Source of the DNA: Streptomyces scopuliridis RB72
Lineage (GTDB): Bacteria > Actinomycetota > Actinomycetes > Streptomycetales > Streptomycetaceae
Length of the DNA: 64,000 nt
Assembly (NCBI RefSeq): GCF_000718095.1
Contig: NZ_JOEI01000002.1
Span: 310,001-374,000 of the forward strand
Reading direction: 5' to 3'
Under the pieces are notes generated by a model, which did not search any database, was not told the DNA's origin, and saw only the letters and a list, made by a program, of their open reading frames with translations. The translations under genes and the position numbers were made by a program. This document shows, piece after piece, positions 1 to 9,304 of this stretch; the stretch's first letter is position 1, and every line of letters starts with the position of its first letter.

Positions 1-643
1 CGATGAGGATGTTGGTGTACTCGTCGCCCGGCAGCCGCTCGCAGTTGTCGAAGTACGTCCAGACGGCGACGTTGCGCAGCTCCTCGTGCCAGGTGACGTC
101 GGCGTACTTGCGGCTGAGGAGCCGGGCCTGGCCCGAGGCGTCGATGACCAGCTTCGCCCGCGCCTCGTGCATGCCGTCCGTGCCGCGCAGAGTGAAGCGG
201 ACACCGGTGACGCGGCCCTCGGTCTCGATGGGCTCCTTGACGGTGGCTTCCTCGATGATGAACGCGCCCAGCTCACGGGCCCGGTCGAGTATCAGGGAGT
301 CCATGTCCGCGCGCCGGGTGTGGTACGCGTATTCGTGCGTGGTGCCCTCGATGAACGAGAAGTTCCACGGGACCTGCGCATTGCCCCAGACCAGCGTGCC
401 GCCGTACTTGCGTTCGAAGCCTCGGGCGTCCATGCGCTCGGTCAGGCCCAGTTCCTTCATGGGACGCATGAAGGCGGGGATGAGTGATTCTCCGACGTGA
501 TAGCGGGGAAACCGCTCACGGTCGAGTACGAGGACACGATGTCCACGCTCCGCGAGAAGTCCCGCGGTGGTGGAGCCGGCCGGCCCGCCACCAATGACGA
601 TGACGTCGAATTCTTCAGGCACCCCGAAGAGAGTGGACGACAT
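1..643 (-). CDS. Flavin-dependent halogenase, C-terminus cut off by window edge
   Basis: The ATG (643-641) follows a GGGGAGGA ribosome site. About 214 N-terminal residues are visible. They show a Rossmann FAD motif (GGGPAGSTTAG near residue 18), then FPRYHVGESLIP, the hallmark of flavin-dependent halogenases. The region just before the cut (NVAVWTYFDNCERLPG) resembles the PltA/CmlS clade, which acts on carrier-bound or aliphatic substrates. The diagnostic WxWxIP motif would lie just outside the window, so halogenation is inferred, not proven. It could instead be a non-halogenating relative. It reads away from the sugar operon and may have its own promoter in the 350-bp gap upstream, where a weak SARP-like box sits at 869-890. 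Confidence 0.75.
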   Translation of the reverse strand, partial: MSSTLFGVPEEFDVIVIGGGPAGSTTAGLLAERGHRVLVLDRERFPRYHVGESLIPAFMRPMKELGLTERMDARGFERKYGGTLVWGNAQVPWNFSFIEGTTHEYAYHTRRADMDSLILDRARELGAFIIEEATVKEPIETEGRVTGVRFTLRGTDGMHEARAKLVIDASGQARLLSRKYADVTWHEELRNVAVWTYFDNCERLPGDEYTNILI

Positions 644-995
644 TACAGATCCTCCCCTTGCTTCAACTGACGTGCACCGCTTTGGGCGGGGCGCGCATCG
701 GCATTCCTCAAAGTGTGGCGTCTGCCCCATGAAGGTCTTCTGGAGTATCTCTGGATATTTGATCCCACAGGCATGGAGCGGCTGGGCCGGCATTCTGAAT
801 TCATGCTGCGAAAATCTGTCATCGGCGCAAAACGAACGGGCACAGGAAGCACCGACACGGCCTGATTCAACGTTCACCCAAATTGTTCATGGGTGTGTTC
901 GCCCCGACCGGCACTTCTTTATCTTTCCGGCTCCTGTGTTGTTCCACCGGAATTACCCGCGCCGGTCAGCCATACCCCACCACGGGTTGGCCTCA
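644..995. other. Intergenic region between halogenase and sugar operon end
   Basis: This 352-bp gap is AT-richer than its surroundings and has no convincing gene. It carries the halogenase ribosome site at its left end and a weak SARP-like direct repeat at 869-890. The sugar operon ends at its right edge. I see no strong terminator hairpin. Confidence 0.5.
869..890 (-). promoter_or_regulatory. Weak SARP-type direct repeat upstream of halogenase
   Basis: Read on the minus strand, the heptamers are ATGAACA and GGGTGAA with an 11-bp period. They match the cluster motif (TTGAGCA / TGGAGAA) imperfectly. The site lies about 230 bp before the halogenase start, farther than the 80-100 bp of the stronger boxes. 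Confidence 0.35.
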
Positions 996-2066
996 TCAGC
1001 TCGTCAGCAGGTGCACGCTCGCGTGGTCACCGACCATCAGCCGGTGGCGTCGTCCTTCGCCGTCGGCGGAGGCGACCAGTGCGCCCCGGCCGATGACGGA
1101 GCCGTACAGTCCCCCGACACCGCTGATGGTCGCGGTGTCGAGGACGATCGAGTAGGACACACCGGCGCCGCTCAGCACACAGTCGTCGCCGATCGTGGTG
1201 TCCGGCCCCACGACGCTGTCTTCGATCACGGTGCCCCGGCCGATGCTCACCGGGCCGGTGATGCGCGAGTTCACCACCCGGCTGTCCGCCCCGATCTCCA
1301 CCGGGCCGATGAGTTCGCTGGCCTCGTCCGCCTTGCCCGCCACGGAGGGGGCGAGGCTCCGCAACAGCTCACGGTTGCACTCCAGCATGTCGTCGACCGT
1401 TCCCACGTCCCGCCAGTAGCCCGTGTAGCGGGACGCACGGACGTCGTGGCCCCCGGCAACCAGCCACTGGACGGCATCGCTGATCTCCAGCTCCCCACGC
1501 CCACTCGGCACGATGGCCGCGACTGCCTCGTGTACCCGCGGGGAGAAGACGTAGACGCCGATGAGTGCCAGGTCGCCCACCGGGTGGGCGGGCTTCTCCA
1601 CGACCCGGGTCACCCGTTGCCGGTCGTCCAGTTCGGCCATGCCGAAGGCCCGCGGATCATCGACCGGCTGGACCGCGAGCTGGGCGTCCGCCCCGCCTGT
1701 GCGGAAGTCGGCCACGATGTCCGCGATGCCCTGCGGCAGCATGTTGTCGCCCAGGTACATCACGAAGTCCGCATCGCCCAGGAACTCCCGGGCGATCACC
1801 AGACAGTGGGCCAGTCCCCGGGGTGCGTCCTGGTGGAGATAGGTGATCCGCAGGCCGAGCGCGGAGCCGTCGCCGAGCTTCGCGGCGATGTCACCCGCGT
1901 AGCCCCCCACCACGATGCCCACCTCGGTGATCCCCTGTGCGCGGATGTCCTCCAGGATGTGCACGAGCACCGGCTTGTTGACGATGGGGATGAGCTGTTT
2001 GGGCATGGTGTGGCTGAAGGGCCGCAGCCTGGTCCCGGTGCCGCCGGCCAGGACGAGCCCCTTCAT
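996..2066 (-). CDS. Glucose-1-phosphate thymidylyltransferase (long form)
   Basis: This 356-aa protein should make dTDP-glucose from glucose-1-phosphate and dTTP, the first step of deoxysugar biosynthesis. The N-terminal nucleotidyltransferase signature LAGGTGTRLRP starts at residue 6, followed by MPKQLIPIVNKPV. The C-terminal third has hexapeptide (left-handed beta-helix) repeats such as SRITGPVSIGRGTVIEDSVVG, as in the long StrD-like forms of Streptomyces. I chose ATG 2066 because the family begins MKGLVLAGG and the ATG overlaps the stop of the DUF418 gene as ATGA. It is the last gene of the sugar operon. The dTDP-glucose 4,6-dehydratase needed next is not in the window. Confidence 0.93.
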   Translation of the reverse strand: MKGLVLAGGTGTRLRPFSHTMPKQLIPIVNKPVLVHILEDIRAQGITEVGIVVGGYAGDIAAKLGDGSALGLRITYLHQDAPRGLAHCLVIAREFLGDADFVMYLGDNMLPQGIADIVADFRTGGADAQLAVQPVDDPRAFGMAELDDRQRVTRVVEKPAHPVGDLALIGVYVFSPRVHEAVAAIVPSGRGELEISDAVQWLVAGGHDVRASRYTGYWRDVGTVDDMLECNRELLRSLAPSVAGKADEASELIGPVEIGADSRVVNSRITGPVSIGRGTVIEDSVVGPDTTIGDDCVLSGAGVSYSIVLDTATISGVGGLYGSVIGRGALVASADGEGRRHRLMVGDHASVHLLTS

Positions 2067-3361
2067 GACTCGGCCCTCGTCGCCGGCTCCTGCTTCCCCA
2101 CCGGCTCCGTCTCGGGCAGGGCCGCGCCTCGCGTGGCCGGTTCCGCTCCGCGGTCGGCGGGCCTGCCGTAGACGAGCCGGCGCAGCAGCGCGTCCAACGG
2201 CCCCCTGAGCCCGGCACGTTCGAGTGCGACGGCCACGGCAAGCACCGTGAGCCAGACGCAGACGGCGATGACGGCCGCCCCGGTGGCATGGATCCGGTCG
2301 CCGACGCCGAAGGCGACGCGTGCGAGGACCAGCGCGAGCAGCGAGGACTGCAGCAGGTAGCACGTCAGCGAGCGGCGGCCGACCGCGGCCAGGGCCCCGC
2401 TCACGGGCCCCGGGGTCCGGCCCCGGTCCTGGAGGCGCGCCACGAACAGCCCGAACGCGGCCGCATAGGCCAGGCCCCCGGCGAAGCCGGTGATCACGTG
2501 CAGCGCGGTCACCGAGCCCGTGGCCAGGTCACCGGCCTGCCAGGAACCGGCGCCCACCAGCGCCAGCGGCACGCCGCCGAGCACCGACACGAAACCACCG
2601 ATGAGCACCACGCGCTTGAGCAGGGCGCGGTGCCGGGCGGGGTCGTCGAGGTAGCGCCTGCGCGCGGCCACGGCACCGATCAGGATGGCGGTGGGGATCG
2701 GCCAGCCCAGCAGGATGTGCACCGAAGCGAACGGCACCTGCGACAGCCGCTCGACCACCGCCTCACCGTAGTCGTGGGCCCAGACGGTACCGCGAAGTTC
2801 CCCGCCGCTCCCGCTCTCCTCCATGGCCACGGCGATGGACAGCAGAGTGGCCAGAACGGTCGCCGCCGCGGCGCTGATCACCACGCCCCTGCCCAGCGCG
2901 CGGTCACCCCGGGTGAGCAGCCACCCGAGGGCCAGCGCCGCGACTCCGTAGGGCGCGAGAATGTCGGCCGGGAAGATCAGCACGAAGTGGACGAAGCCGA
3001 ACAGGATGAGGAACACCGCGCGCCGGCGCAGCAGCCGGCCCGCCGCGGGCGCCGAGGTGCCGGCCGCACGCTGGCGCATGACGAGCATCGCCATGCCGTA
3101 CCCGAAGAGGGCGGCGAACATCGGGTAGGCACGGTTGTCGACGAGGTCCAGGCTGAGGAACGTGATCGCGCGGTCGAGTGCGTCGCCCCCTTTCGGGTGG
3201 GTCACCACGCCCGGGTCACTGGTCGTCACGTACATGGGCGCATGGGCCAGGGCGATGAGCAGCAGCATGAAGCCCCGCGCGATGTCGGGTGCCGGGGAAC
3301 GCTCGGCGGGGGTCACCCCTCGCCGTCCGACCGACGAGTTCACAGTCCTGCGGGTCGACAT
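2063..3361 (-). CDS. DUF418 family integral membrane protein
   Basis: The 432-aa protein has many hydrophobic helices and an N-terminal region (PDIARGFMLLLIALAHAPM) typical of DUF418 proteins, which are related to membrane acyltransferase-like families of unknown substrate. The ATG at 3361 gives a normal family length. The stop overlaps the thymidylyltransferase start (ATGA). It sits inside the sugar operon, 79 bp after the epimerase gene, yet has no known role in making a nucleotide sugar. It could modify or transport a glycosylated intermediate, but nothing in the sequence proves this. Confidence 0.8.
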   Translation of the reverse strand: MSTRRTVNSSVGRRGVTPAERSPAPDIARGFMLLLIALAHAPMYVTTSDPGVVTHPKGGDALDRAITFLSLDLVDNRAYPMFAALFGYGMAMLVMRQRAAGTSAPAAGRLLRRRAVFLILFGFVHFVLIFPADILAPYGVAALALGWLLTRGDRALGRGVVISAAAATVLATLLSIAVAMEESGSGGELRGTVWAHDYGEAVVERLSQVPFASVHILLGWPIPTAILIGAVAARRRYLDDPARHRALLKRVVLIGGFVSVLGGVPLALVGAGSWQAGDLATGSVTALHVITGFAGGLAYAAAFGLFVARLQDRGRTPGPVSGALAAVGRRSLTCYLLQSSLLALVLARVAFGVGDRIHATGAAVIAVCVWLTVLAVAVALERAGLRGPLDALLRRLVYGRPADRGAEPATRGAALPETEPVGKQEPATRAES

Positions 3362-3440
3362 GCGGTCCTCCGAGGGTCTCTGTCTCCGGGTCCGGCCGGG
3401 CCGGCCGAGCCGTTCCGCGCCGTCCGGCGAGGCTGTCCGT

Positions 3441-4031
3441 TCACCGGGCCGGCTCCTGGCAGGTGGCGTAGTCGGGGAGCAGACCGGCCGCCCGGGCCTC
3501 GGCGAGCGTCGGTGCGGCCATGTCCCGCTCGGACATGACGGGTTCGATGCCGGCGGGGATCGGGAGCCCGAGCGCGGGATCCAGGGCGGAGAGGGCGAGT
3601 TCGTTCTCGGCGACGTAGCCGCTGGTGAGCATGTAGGACATGACGGTGTCGTCCTCCAGCGCGACGAAAGCGTGACCGACACCGACGGGGAAGTACATCG
3701 CCCGGAAGTCGACCGGGTCGAGCAGGACCGCGTCCCACTGTCCGTACGTCGGTGAGCCGACCCGTATGTCGACGACGATGTCGAGGGCGGCACCCCGTGC
3801 GCAGTAGACGTACTTCGCGGTGCCGGGAGGTGTCACGGTGAAGTGCACCCCGCGGACGACGCCGCGGCGGGACCGGCTGTGATTGGTCTGCGCCGCCCGG
3901 AAGAGACGGTGCCCGACGGCCTTTTCGAAAGCCGCCTCCTGGAACGGCGAGACGAAGAGACCGCGTTCGTCGGGGAAGACCCGCGGAGTGAACTCCACTG
4001 CTCCCTCGACCGCGAGTTCACGTATTTCCAT
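3441..4031 (-). CDS. dTDP-4-keto-6-deoxyhexose 3,5-epimerase (RmlC-like)
   Basis: This 196-aa cupin-fold enzyme should epimerise the 4-keto sugar, giving the L-configuration. It carries the catalytic-base histidine in GVVRGVHF (around residue 62) and the late tyrosine region YMLTSGYVAENE, with the family's usual length. The ATG has a strong GGAGGAG ribosome site. It lies 61 bp after the aminotransferase gene. In a daunosamine-like route it corresponds to DnmU, which acts after C3 amination. Whether it acts at C5 only cannot be read from sequence. Confidence 0.92.
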   Translation of the reverse strand: MEIRELAVEGAVEFTPRVFPDERGLFVSPFQEAAFEKAVGHRLFRAAQTNHSRSRRGVVRGVHFTVTPPGTAKYVYCARGAALDIVVDIRVGSPTYGQWDAVLLDPVDFRAMYFPVGVGHAFVALEDDTVMSYMLTSGYVAENELALSALDPALGLPIPAGIEPVMSERDMAAPTLAEARAAGLLPDYATCQEPAR

Positions 4032-4092
4032 GGCTCCTCCTGAGCGGGTCCACTGGGGGGCGGGCGGACGAGGCCCTGTCCGGTGCGGCGCG

Positions 4093-5202
4093 CTACAGCG
4101 CCGCCAGCACCTCGCGCAGCGCGCCGATCACCCTGTCCTGGGTCGCGGGAGACAGCGACGGGTACATCGGCAGCGAGAAGATCTGGTCGGCGAGCGACTC
4201 GGTCACCGGCAACGACCCTGCCTGCCGGCCGAGATGGCTGAACCCGGTCATGGTGTGGACGGGCCACGGGTAGCTGATGTTGAGTTCGATGTCGTGGTCC
4301 TTGAGCGCCCGCAGGATCTCGTCCCTCATCGGGTGGCGCACCACGTACAGGTAGTACACGTGGTCGTTGCCCGGCGCCACGGCCGGCAGCGACAGGCCGG
4401 TGCCGGCGAGCCCTTCGGCGTAGCGCTCGGCGATCGCGCGCCGCGCGGCGATGTAGCCGTCGAGCCGGGGAAGCTTCCTGCGCAGGATCTCCGCCTGGAC
4501 CTCGTCGAGCCGGGCGTTGTGCCCCGGGGTCTCGACGACGTAGTAGCGCTCCTCCATGCCGTAGTAGCGCAGTCGGCGCATGCGCCGGGCGGTCTCCTCG
4601 TCGCGGAAGAGAGTGGCTCCGCCGTCGCCGTACGCCCCGAGCACCTTGGTCGGGTAGAAGGAGAAGGCCGCGGCGTGGCCCGTGGTGCCCGCCAGTCTGC
4701 CGTGGCGGGTGGCGCCGTGTGCCTGGGCGCAGTCCTCCAGCAGGAGCAGGCCGCGTTCGGCCGCGAGGCTCCGGAGCGGCTCCAGGTCCACACACTGCCC
4801 GTACAGATGGACCGGCAGCAGGCAGCGCGTCCGGTCGGTCAGGACCGCTTCCACCTGTGCGGTGTCCATGAGATACGTGTCGGGATCGATGTCGACGAAG
4901 ACCGGGGTGGCGCCCATGGCGTCGATGGCGACCACCGTCGGCGCAGCCGTGTTGGCCACGGTGACGACCTCGTCTCCCCGTCCGACGCCGAGAGCCTGGA
5001 GCGCGAGCTTGATGGCGTTGGTGCCGTTGTCGACGCTGACGCAGTGCGGCATCCCGTGGTACGTCGCGAACTCCCGCTCGAACCCGTGCATACTGCTGCC
5101 CAGCACGAGCCGGCCCGAGCTGAAGACGGTGTCGACGGCGTCGAGGATCTCCTTCCGCTCCGCCGCGTACTCCTCCAGATAGCCCCAGACTCTGGTTGTC
5201 AT
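4093..5202 (-). CDS. NDP-hexose 3-aminotransferase (DegT/DnrJ/EryC1 family)
   Basis: This 369-aa PLP-dependent sugar aminotransferase has the PLP lysine in [15 protein letters not shown], the upstream acidic motif [11 protein letters not shown], and NISYPWPVH near the C-terminus. Paired with a 2,3-dehydratase, the likely substrate is the 3,4-diketo-2,6-dideoxyhexose, giving a 3-amino sugar as in daunosamine biosynthesis. C4 amination is a less likely alternative. Its ATG overlaps the stop of the N-methyltransferase gene (ATGA). Confidence 0.92.
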   Translation of the reverse strand: MTTRVWGYLEEYAAERKEILDAVDTVFSSGRLVLGSSMHGFEREFATYHGMPHCVSVDNGTNAIKLALQALGVGRGDEVVTVANTAAPTVVAIDAMGATPVFVDIDPDTYLMDTAQVEAVLTDRTRCLLPVHLYGQCVDLEPLRSLAAERGLLLLEDCAQAHGATRHGRLAGTTGHAAAFSFYPTKVLGAYGDGGATLFRDEETARRMRRLRYYGMEERYYVVETPGHNARLDEVQAEILRRKLPRLDGYIAARRAIAERYAEGLAGTGLSLPAVAPGNDHVYYLYVVRHPMRDEILRALKDHDIELNISYPWPVHTMTGFSHLGRQAGSLPVTESLADQIFSLPMYPSLSPATQDRVIGALREVLAAL

Positions 5203-5921
5203 GGACGCTCCGCTCCTTCTTTCACGCCGAGGAACAGGCCCCGGCCGGACTGGGCATCGTCGATGTACTCGGTCGTGAAACCCGCGTCGCGCATGGTCCG
5301 CTCGTAGAGGTCGCGCGGGAACAGCTGGTGAAGGTAGGACTCGGTGAAGTGCCGGGCCCCCTCGGCATCGGCGACGACGTAGTGCACCTCCATGCGTGAG
5401 GCCTCGCCCTCCCTCCGGGTGTGCGACACACGCGAGATGGTGCGGTGGTCGGGCGTGAGGACGTCGGCGGCGACGTAGCCGTCGAGGAAGGACTCGGGGA
5501 ACCACCAGGGTTCGACGGCGACCACGCCACCGGGGCGCAGATGCCGCGCGAAGCAGCGCATCGTGCCGGCGAGTTCGTCGGCGCTCTGATGCGCCACGGC
5601 GGCGAACATGCAGACGACGGCGTCGAAGGTCCGGCCGATGTCGAACGCGCGCATGTCGCCCTGATGCAGAGGTGTGCCGGGCATCCGGTCCCGGGCGACG
5701 GACAGCATCGCCTCGGTGAGCTCCACCCCTTCGACATGCTCGAACAGCTCGTCGAAGTAGCGCAGATGGCCTCCGGTGCCGCACGCGACGTCGAGCAGTG
5801 AGGAGGCCCCGGGCAGTCGCGCCCGGATCTGCTCGGTCACGTACTTGCTCTCGGCCGGGTAGTCCTTGCCGCGCAGCGAATACACACAGTCGTAGATCTC
5901 GGCGAACTCCGGTCCGTACAC
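5199..5921 (-). CDS. NDP-aminosugar N,N-dimethyltransferase (DesVI/TylM1-like)
   Basis: This SAM-dependent methyltransferase of about 240 aa should convert the 3-amino group to dimethylamino. The N-terminus [14 protein letters not shown] followed by RGKDYPAE matches the DesVI/TylM1 family. The SAM motif is [15 protein letters not shown], and [15 protein letters not shown] is a further family signature. I chose GTG 5921 over ATG 5942 because family members begin at this point and a GAGGGGAC ribosome site lies six bases upstream. It follows the ketoreductase stop by 10 bp and overlaps the aminotransferase start (ATGA). Confidence 0.9.
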   Translation of the reverse strand: MYGPEFAEIYDCVYSLRGKDYPAESKYVTEQIRARLPGASSLLDVACGTGGHLRYFDELFEHVEGVELTEAMLSVARDRMPGTPLHQGDMRAFDIGRTFDAVVCMFAAVAHQSADELAGTMRCFARHLRPGGVVAVEPWWFPESFLDGYVAADVLTPDHRTISRVSHTRREGEASRMEVHYVVADAEGARHFTESYLHQLFPRDLYERTMRDAGFTTEYIDDAQSGRGLFLGVKEGAERP

Positions 5922-5931
5922 GGCTGTCCCC

Positions 5932-6936
5932 TCACGTCGCATGGGCTTCGGCCAAGGCGGCCACGGTCCGCTCCAGTGCCACGCGCAGCGGTATCCGAGG
6001 CCGCCAGCCGGTGACCGACCGGAACGAGGAGGAATCGATGGTGACGCTCCGGAAGTCGGTGGCCGGCGCGCTCTCGGGGGGCGCCACGGAGACCACCGGT
6101 ACCGGCGGTTTCCCCAGCCGGGCCGCCACGAGCTCGGACACGGTACGGCACACGTCGCCGAGGGGATCGCCCCGGCCGGCCCCGAGCAGCCAATGGCCGC
6201 CGGCCAGCGCGTCAGGATGGTCGAGCGCGGCCACGAACGCCTGGGCCACGTCCTCGACATGCACCAGGTCCCGCTTGACCGTACCGTCGTGCCACAGGGT
6301 GAGCGGCTCGCCGGCCAGCGCGCGGCGAATCATGAAGGCCACGACGCCCCGGTCGGCGGCGTACGGCGCCGCGACATGCCCGAACACCGTCGGCAGGCGC
6401 AGGCTCGCGCCCCGCACCGCCCCGGCCGCGGTGGCCTCCTTCAGCAACCGCTCGGCGGCCAGCTTGTGGTGGTCGTACGCGGTCCCGGGGTGGTCCGGTT
6501 CGCTGCCGTCGATGGGGCGCTCGGGCGGCAGTCCGATCTGGGAGGCGGCGCCCGCGTACACGACCAACGGGGCAGGTGATTCCCCTCGGTCGCGGCGCAG
6601 GACCTCGCAGAGGTTCTCCATGATGCCGACGTTGACCGCCCGGCTTGAGGGGTCGTTCTCGGCCGCCCGCCAGCCACCGCTGTGTGTGACGAGGTGGATC
6701 ACCGCGTTCGCGCCGGCGACGGCGTCGGCCACCTCCCCGGCGCGCGTGAGGTCCGCCGTACGCACATCGGTGCGGCCCGGCTCGCCGCCGGGCACGCCAC
6801 TCGGCCGCCTGGCCACCGCCCGTAGCCGGACGGGCAGGCGCGCGAGCGCCGCCGTCACAGCCGATCCGACGAATCCGGACGCTCCGAGTACGGCGACGAC
6901 GGGCAGCTCGCCCGGCTCCCGCTCCTGCGAAGTCAT
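5932..6936 (-). CDS. NDP-hexose 4-ketoreductase (SDR/NAD-dependent epimerase family)
   Basis: This 334-aa extended short-chain dehydrogenase has a Rossmann motif (VLGASGFVGSA, residues 16-26) and the catalytic YDHHK. It resembles the sugar 4-ketoreductases of deoxysugar pathways (DnmV/EryBIV type), which reduce the C4 ketone as the last step before glycosyl transfer. The start overlaps the dehydratase stop (ATGA). A different ketoreduction position is possible, but no other ketoreductase is encoded in the operon. Confidence 0.87.
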   Translation of the reverse strand: MTSQEREPGELPVVAVLGASGFVGSAVTAALARLPVRLRAVARRPSGVPGGEPGRTDVRTADLTRAGEVADAVAGANAVIHLVTHSGGWRAAENDPSSRAVNVGIMENLCEVLRRDRGESPAPLVVYAGAASQIGLPPERPIDGSEPDHPGTAYDHHKLAAERLLKEATAAGAVRGASLRLPTVFGHVAAPYAADRGVVAFMIRRALAGEPLTLWHDGTVKRDLVHVEDVAQAFVAALDHPDALAGGHWLLGAGRGDPLGDVCRTVSELVAARLGKPPVPVVSVAPPESAPATDFRSVTIDSSSFRSVTGWRPRIPLRVALERTVAALAEAHAT

Positions 6937-8300
6937 ACGCTCTCGGCTCCTCGCGCGGGCTCACGGGCCGGGCCGGCCGAGGCGGAGAGCGCGTGCAGGC
7001 ACGCCAGCAGACTCCGGGCCTGCATGTTGATGTAGTGGCTGTGGCGTAACAGCCCCGAGAGCTGTGCCGGTGTCATCCATCGGAAGTCGGGATGGTCCGG
7101 CCGCTCGTCCGTCTCGATCAGAAGATGCCGGTTGCGGGTGTGGTAGAGCCTGCCGCCCTCGTCGGACAAGGTGACGTCGAACAGGATCCGGTCCGCTTCT
7201 GCCGTCAGCACCTCGTCGAGGAACAGCGGGCGCACGTCGCGCGGCAGCCGGTCGTAGTTCCGCAGGGTGCACTGGACGGTGGGCCCCAGCTCCACCACGT
7301 CCACGAAACCCGGTTCCGCGCGCTGGTGCACCAGCACGTGCAGTTCACCGTCGAAGCGGGCGGCGAGGAAGGCGACGAGGCCGATCCCGTGCGCGGCGAT
7401 CATCGGCTGTGCCCACTCCCCGACCTCACGCCCGGAGGCCTTCACCTGTACGCCGATCACATCGAAGAACCGGCCGCTCTCGTGAACGATGGCGGCGGGT
7501 TCGCGCCGCCACTGATCGAGCTCTGCCAGCGGCACCTGCTCGGTACGCACCTCGATCCGGCTACGCGCGGCGGTGATCCAGCTCAGGATCTCCCCTGTCG
7601 TGGTGGGGCCGCAGGGCGACGTCGGCCGCGTCACGTGCCGCTCTCCCCCGAACGGCATGCAGGCCAGCACGCTGCGCAGGTCCATGCTGATCAGGTCGTC
7701 GATCCTCAGCAGCCCGCGCGCTTCGGTGAGCTTCAGCCAGTGAAACCCGTCGGCCGCCTCGACGTCCTCCCGGACCTCGACGATCATGTTGCGATTACGC
7801 TTGCGCAGGAACCACGACGCCTGTTCGGACTGCCGCACATCGGCGATCACCCGGTGCGGGGCGGCGTTCTGAAAGTACGTCAGATAGGGAACGGGCTTCC
7901 CGCGGTGCACCCCGCTGAAATTGCTCCGCGTTGCCTGCACGGTCGGTGAAAGCTGAAGTCCGTTTATGTTTCCCGGCTCCGCCTTGGCCTGAACAAGGCA
8001 GTACAGAGCACCGTCGACCCGCTTCACCAGAATTCCGAGGATGCCAGTTTCCGGCTGATTTATTATGGGCTGATCCCAGCACGGGACAGCGCCCCGAGAA
8101 TGATGCGTACGGAGCCCTTCGACTGAGAAGAACCGACCGCTGCGATGGGTCATGGCCGGCAGGTCGGGCGAGCAGTCCCACCCGTGCACGGATGCCAGCG
8201 GGACACGCTCCACCTGCGTGTAGATGGTCTTGCGAGCGGCCTCGAACCACTGGTGGAAACTTGCCGGAACGTACGGCGTATCGGCGAGAAATTCCGTCAT
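6933..8300 (-). CDS. NDP-hexose 2,3-dehydratase
   Basis: This 455-aa enzyme removes the C2 hydroxyl, the committed step to 2-deoxysugars. Its two tandem homologous halves show the duplication typical of the EryBVI/TylX3/DnmT family: the SGRFF...V motif appears near residues 55 and 275, and LSPTVQATRSNF and LGPTVQCTLRNY repeat the same block. ATG 8300 is preferred to an in-frame TTG at 8306. It is the first gene of the sugar operon, with a SARP-type box about 85 bp upstream at 8377-8398. Confidence 0.93.
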   Translation of the reverse strand: MTEFLADTPYVPASFHQWFEAARKTIYTQVERVPLASVHGWDCSPDLPAMTHRSGRFFSVEGLRTHHSRGAVPCWDQPIINQPETGILGILVKRVDGALYCLVQAKAEPGNINGLQLSPTVQATRSNFSGVHRGKPVPYLTYFQNAAPHRVIADVRQSEQASWFLRKRNRNMIVEVREDVEAADGFHWLKLTEARGLLRIDDLISMDLRSVLACMPFGGERHVTRPTSPCGPTTTGEILSWITAARSRIEVRTEQVPLAELDQWRREPAAIVHESGRFFDVIGVQVKASGREVGEWAQPMIAAHGIGLVAFLAARFDGELHVLVHQRAEPGFVDVVELGPTVQCTLRNYDRLPRDVRPLFLDEVLTAEADRILFDVTLSDEGGRLYHTRNRHLLIETDERPDHPDFRWMTPAQLSGLLRHSHYINMQARSLLACLHALSASAGPAREPARGAESV

Positions 8301-8376
8301 CAGCAACTCTCGAACTAGGTCGGGTCTGACGCGTCACTTTCACTGGTCACTCATTTTCGCGCAGCCCGCCGCCGTG

Positions 8377-8398
8377 TGGCGTCTCCCAGATTGCTCAT
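8377..8398 (-). promoter_or_regulatory. SARP-type direct repeat before the sugar operon
   Basis: On the minus strand the heptamers are ATGAGCA and GGGAGAC with an 11-bp period. The core GAGCAATCTGGGAG closely matches the boxes at 10760, 15460, 47736 and 53070. It sits about 80-100 bp before the dehydratase start. Confidence 0.65.
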
Positions 8399-8495
8399 AA
8401 CGTCCGCCGGCGGCTCACCAATTCAGGGGTGATGCCGTGAACAGCTCCGCGGCGGCCGTCGCCGACGAAACTCGGACGCCGCGCGCCCCGATGGA

Positions 8496-9128
8496 TCAGA
8501 CCGGCTCACCGATCAGGTGAAGGCAGTGTCCCTCGTACACCCACTGCTCCCACTCCTCCGGCGTCCAGCCGCGTTCGGACACCAGGAGGTGGAAGAGCTC
8601 GGGACCGAGCAGCACGTACGAGATGTCCACGGCCCGCTCCACGCCGAGTCCCTCGCGCAGCGCCCGCTTGCTCTCCAGCGACTCGACGAAGCGCCGCTGG
8701 ACGACCAGTCGCTGGCGCTTGTTCGCCTCCCACAACTCGGCCCCGTCTCCGCTGGTCGCCGCCGCGTTGCGCAGCACTTCGAGCAGCGGACCGACCCGCT
8801 CGAAGACAAGACGGGTCAGGTGCACCTGAAGCCGCAGCTGCCGACGCGGGTCCTCCGTCTCCAGCGCCTCGACCACCTGGGGCCGTTCCAGCGTCGGCAC
8901 GGGATCCTCGTCGCCCGCGATGTGAACGTCGATGAGTTCCTTGAGGATCCGCTGCTTGCTCCCGAACGAGAAGTAGATCGTCTGGACGGCGACGCCTGCC
9001 TCACGGGCGATGGACTCGATGGTCGTCGCGCCGTAGCCGTGCTCGATGAACAGTGCCATCGCGGCTGCCAGCATCCGGTTGCGAGTCTGCTGCGCCTTCA
9101 GCCGACGGCCGGGGGTTTCCTTCACCAT
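8496..9128 (-). CDS. TetR/AcrR family transcriptional regulator
   Basis: The 210-aa protein has a canonical N-terminal TetR helix-turn-helix (residues about 12-58: MLAAAMALFIEHGYGATTIE, then IAREAGVAVQTIYFSFGSK) and a variable ligand-binding C-terminal domain. It lies between the flavoprotein gene and the sugar operon on the same strand. There is no adjacent exporter, so its target is unclear. It might sense a pathway intermediate and control the sugar operon or itself. Confidence 0.9.
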   Translation of the reverse strand: MVKETPGRRLKAQQTRNRMLAAAMALFIEHGYGATTIESIAREAGVAVQTIYFSFGSKQRILKELIDVHIAGDEDPVPTLERPQVVEALETEDPRRQLRLQVHLTRLVFERVGPLLEVLRNAAATSGDGAELWEANKRQRLVVQRRFVESLESKRALREGLGVERAVDISYVLLGPELFHLLVSERGWTPEEWEQWVYEGHCLHLIGEPV

Positions 9129-9304
9129 TCTCGATCACTTCCTACTCACTGCTGCGGCATTTCAGGCGCCGCTGGGCGGACCGTCCGAAGGACCCGTCGT
9201 GTCGGCACCCATCCACTCCAGCAAGCCAGGCAAGTATGACTGCCGCCTCCGGCCGCCGGGCACGCGGCCATGCCGTACGGGCCGTTCCTGAGGAATGCCC
9301 CGGC

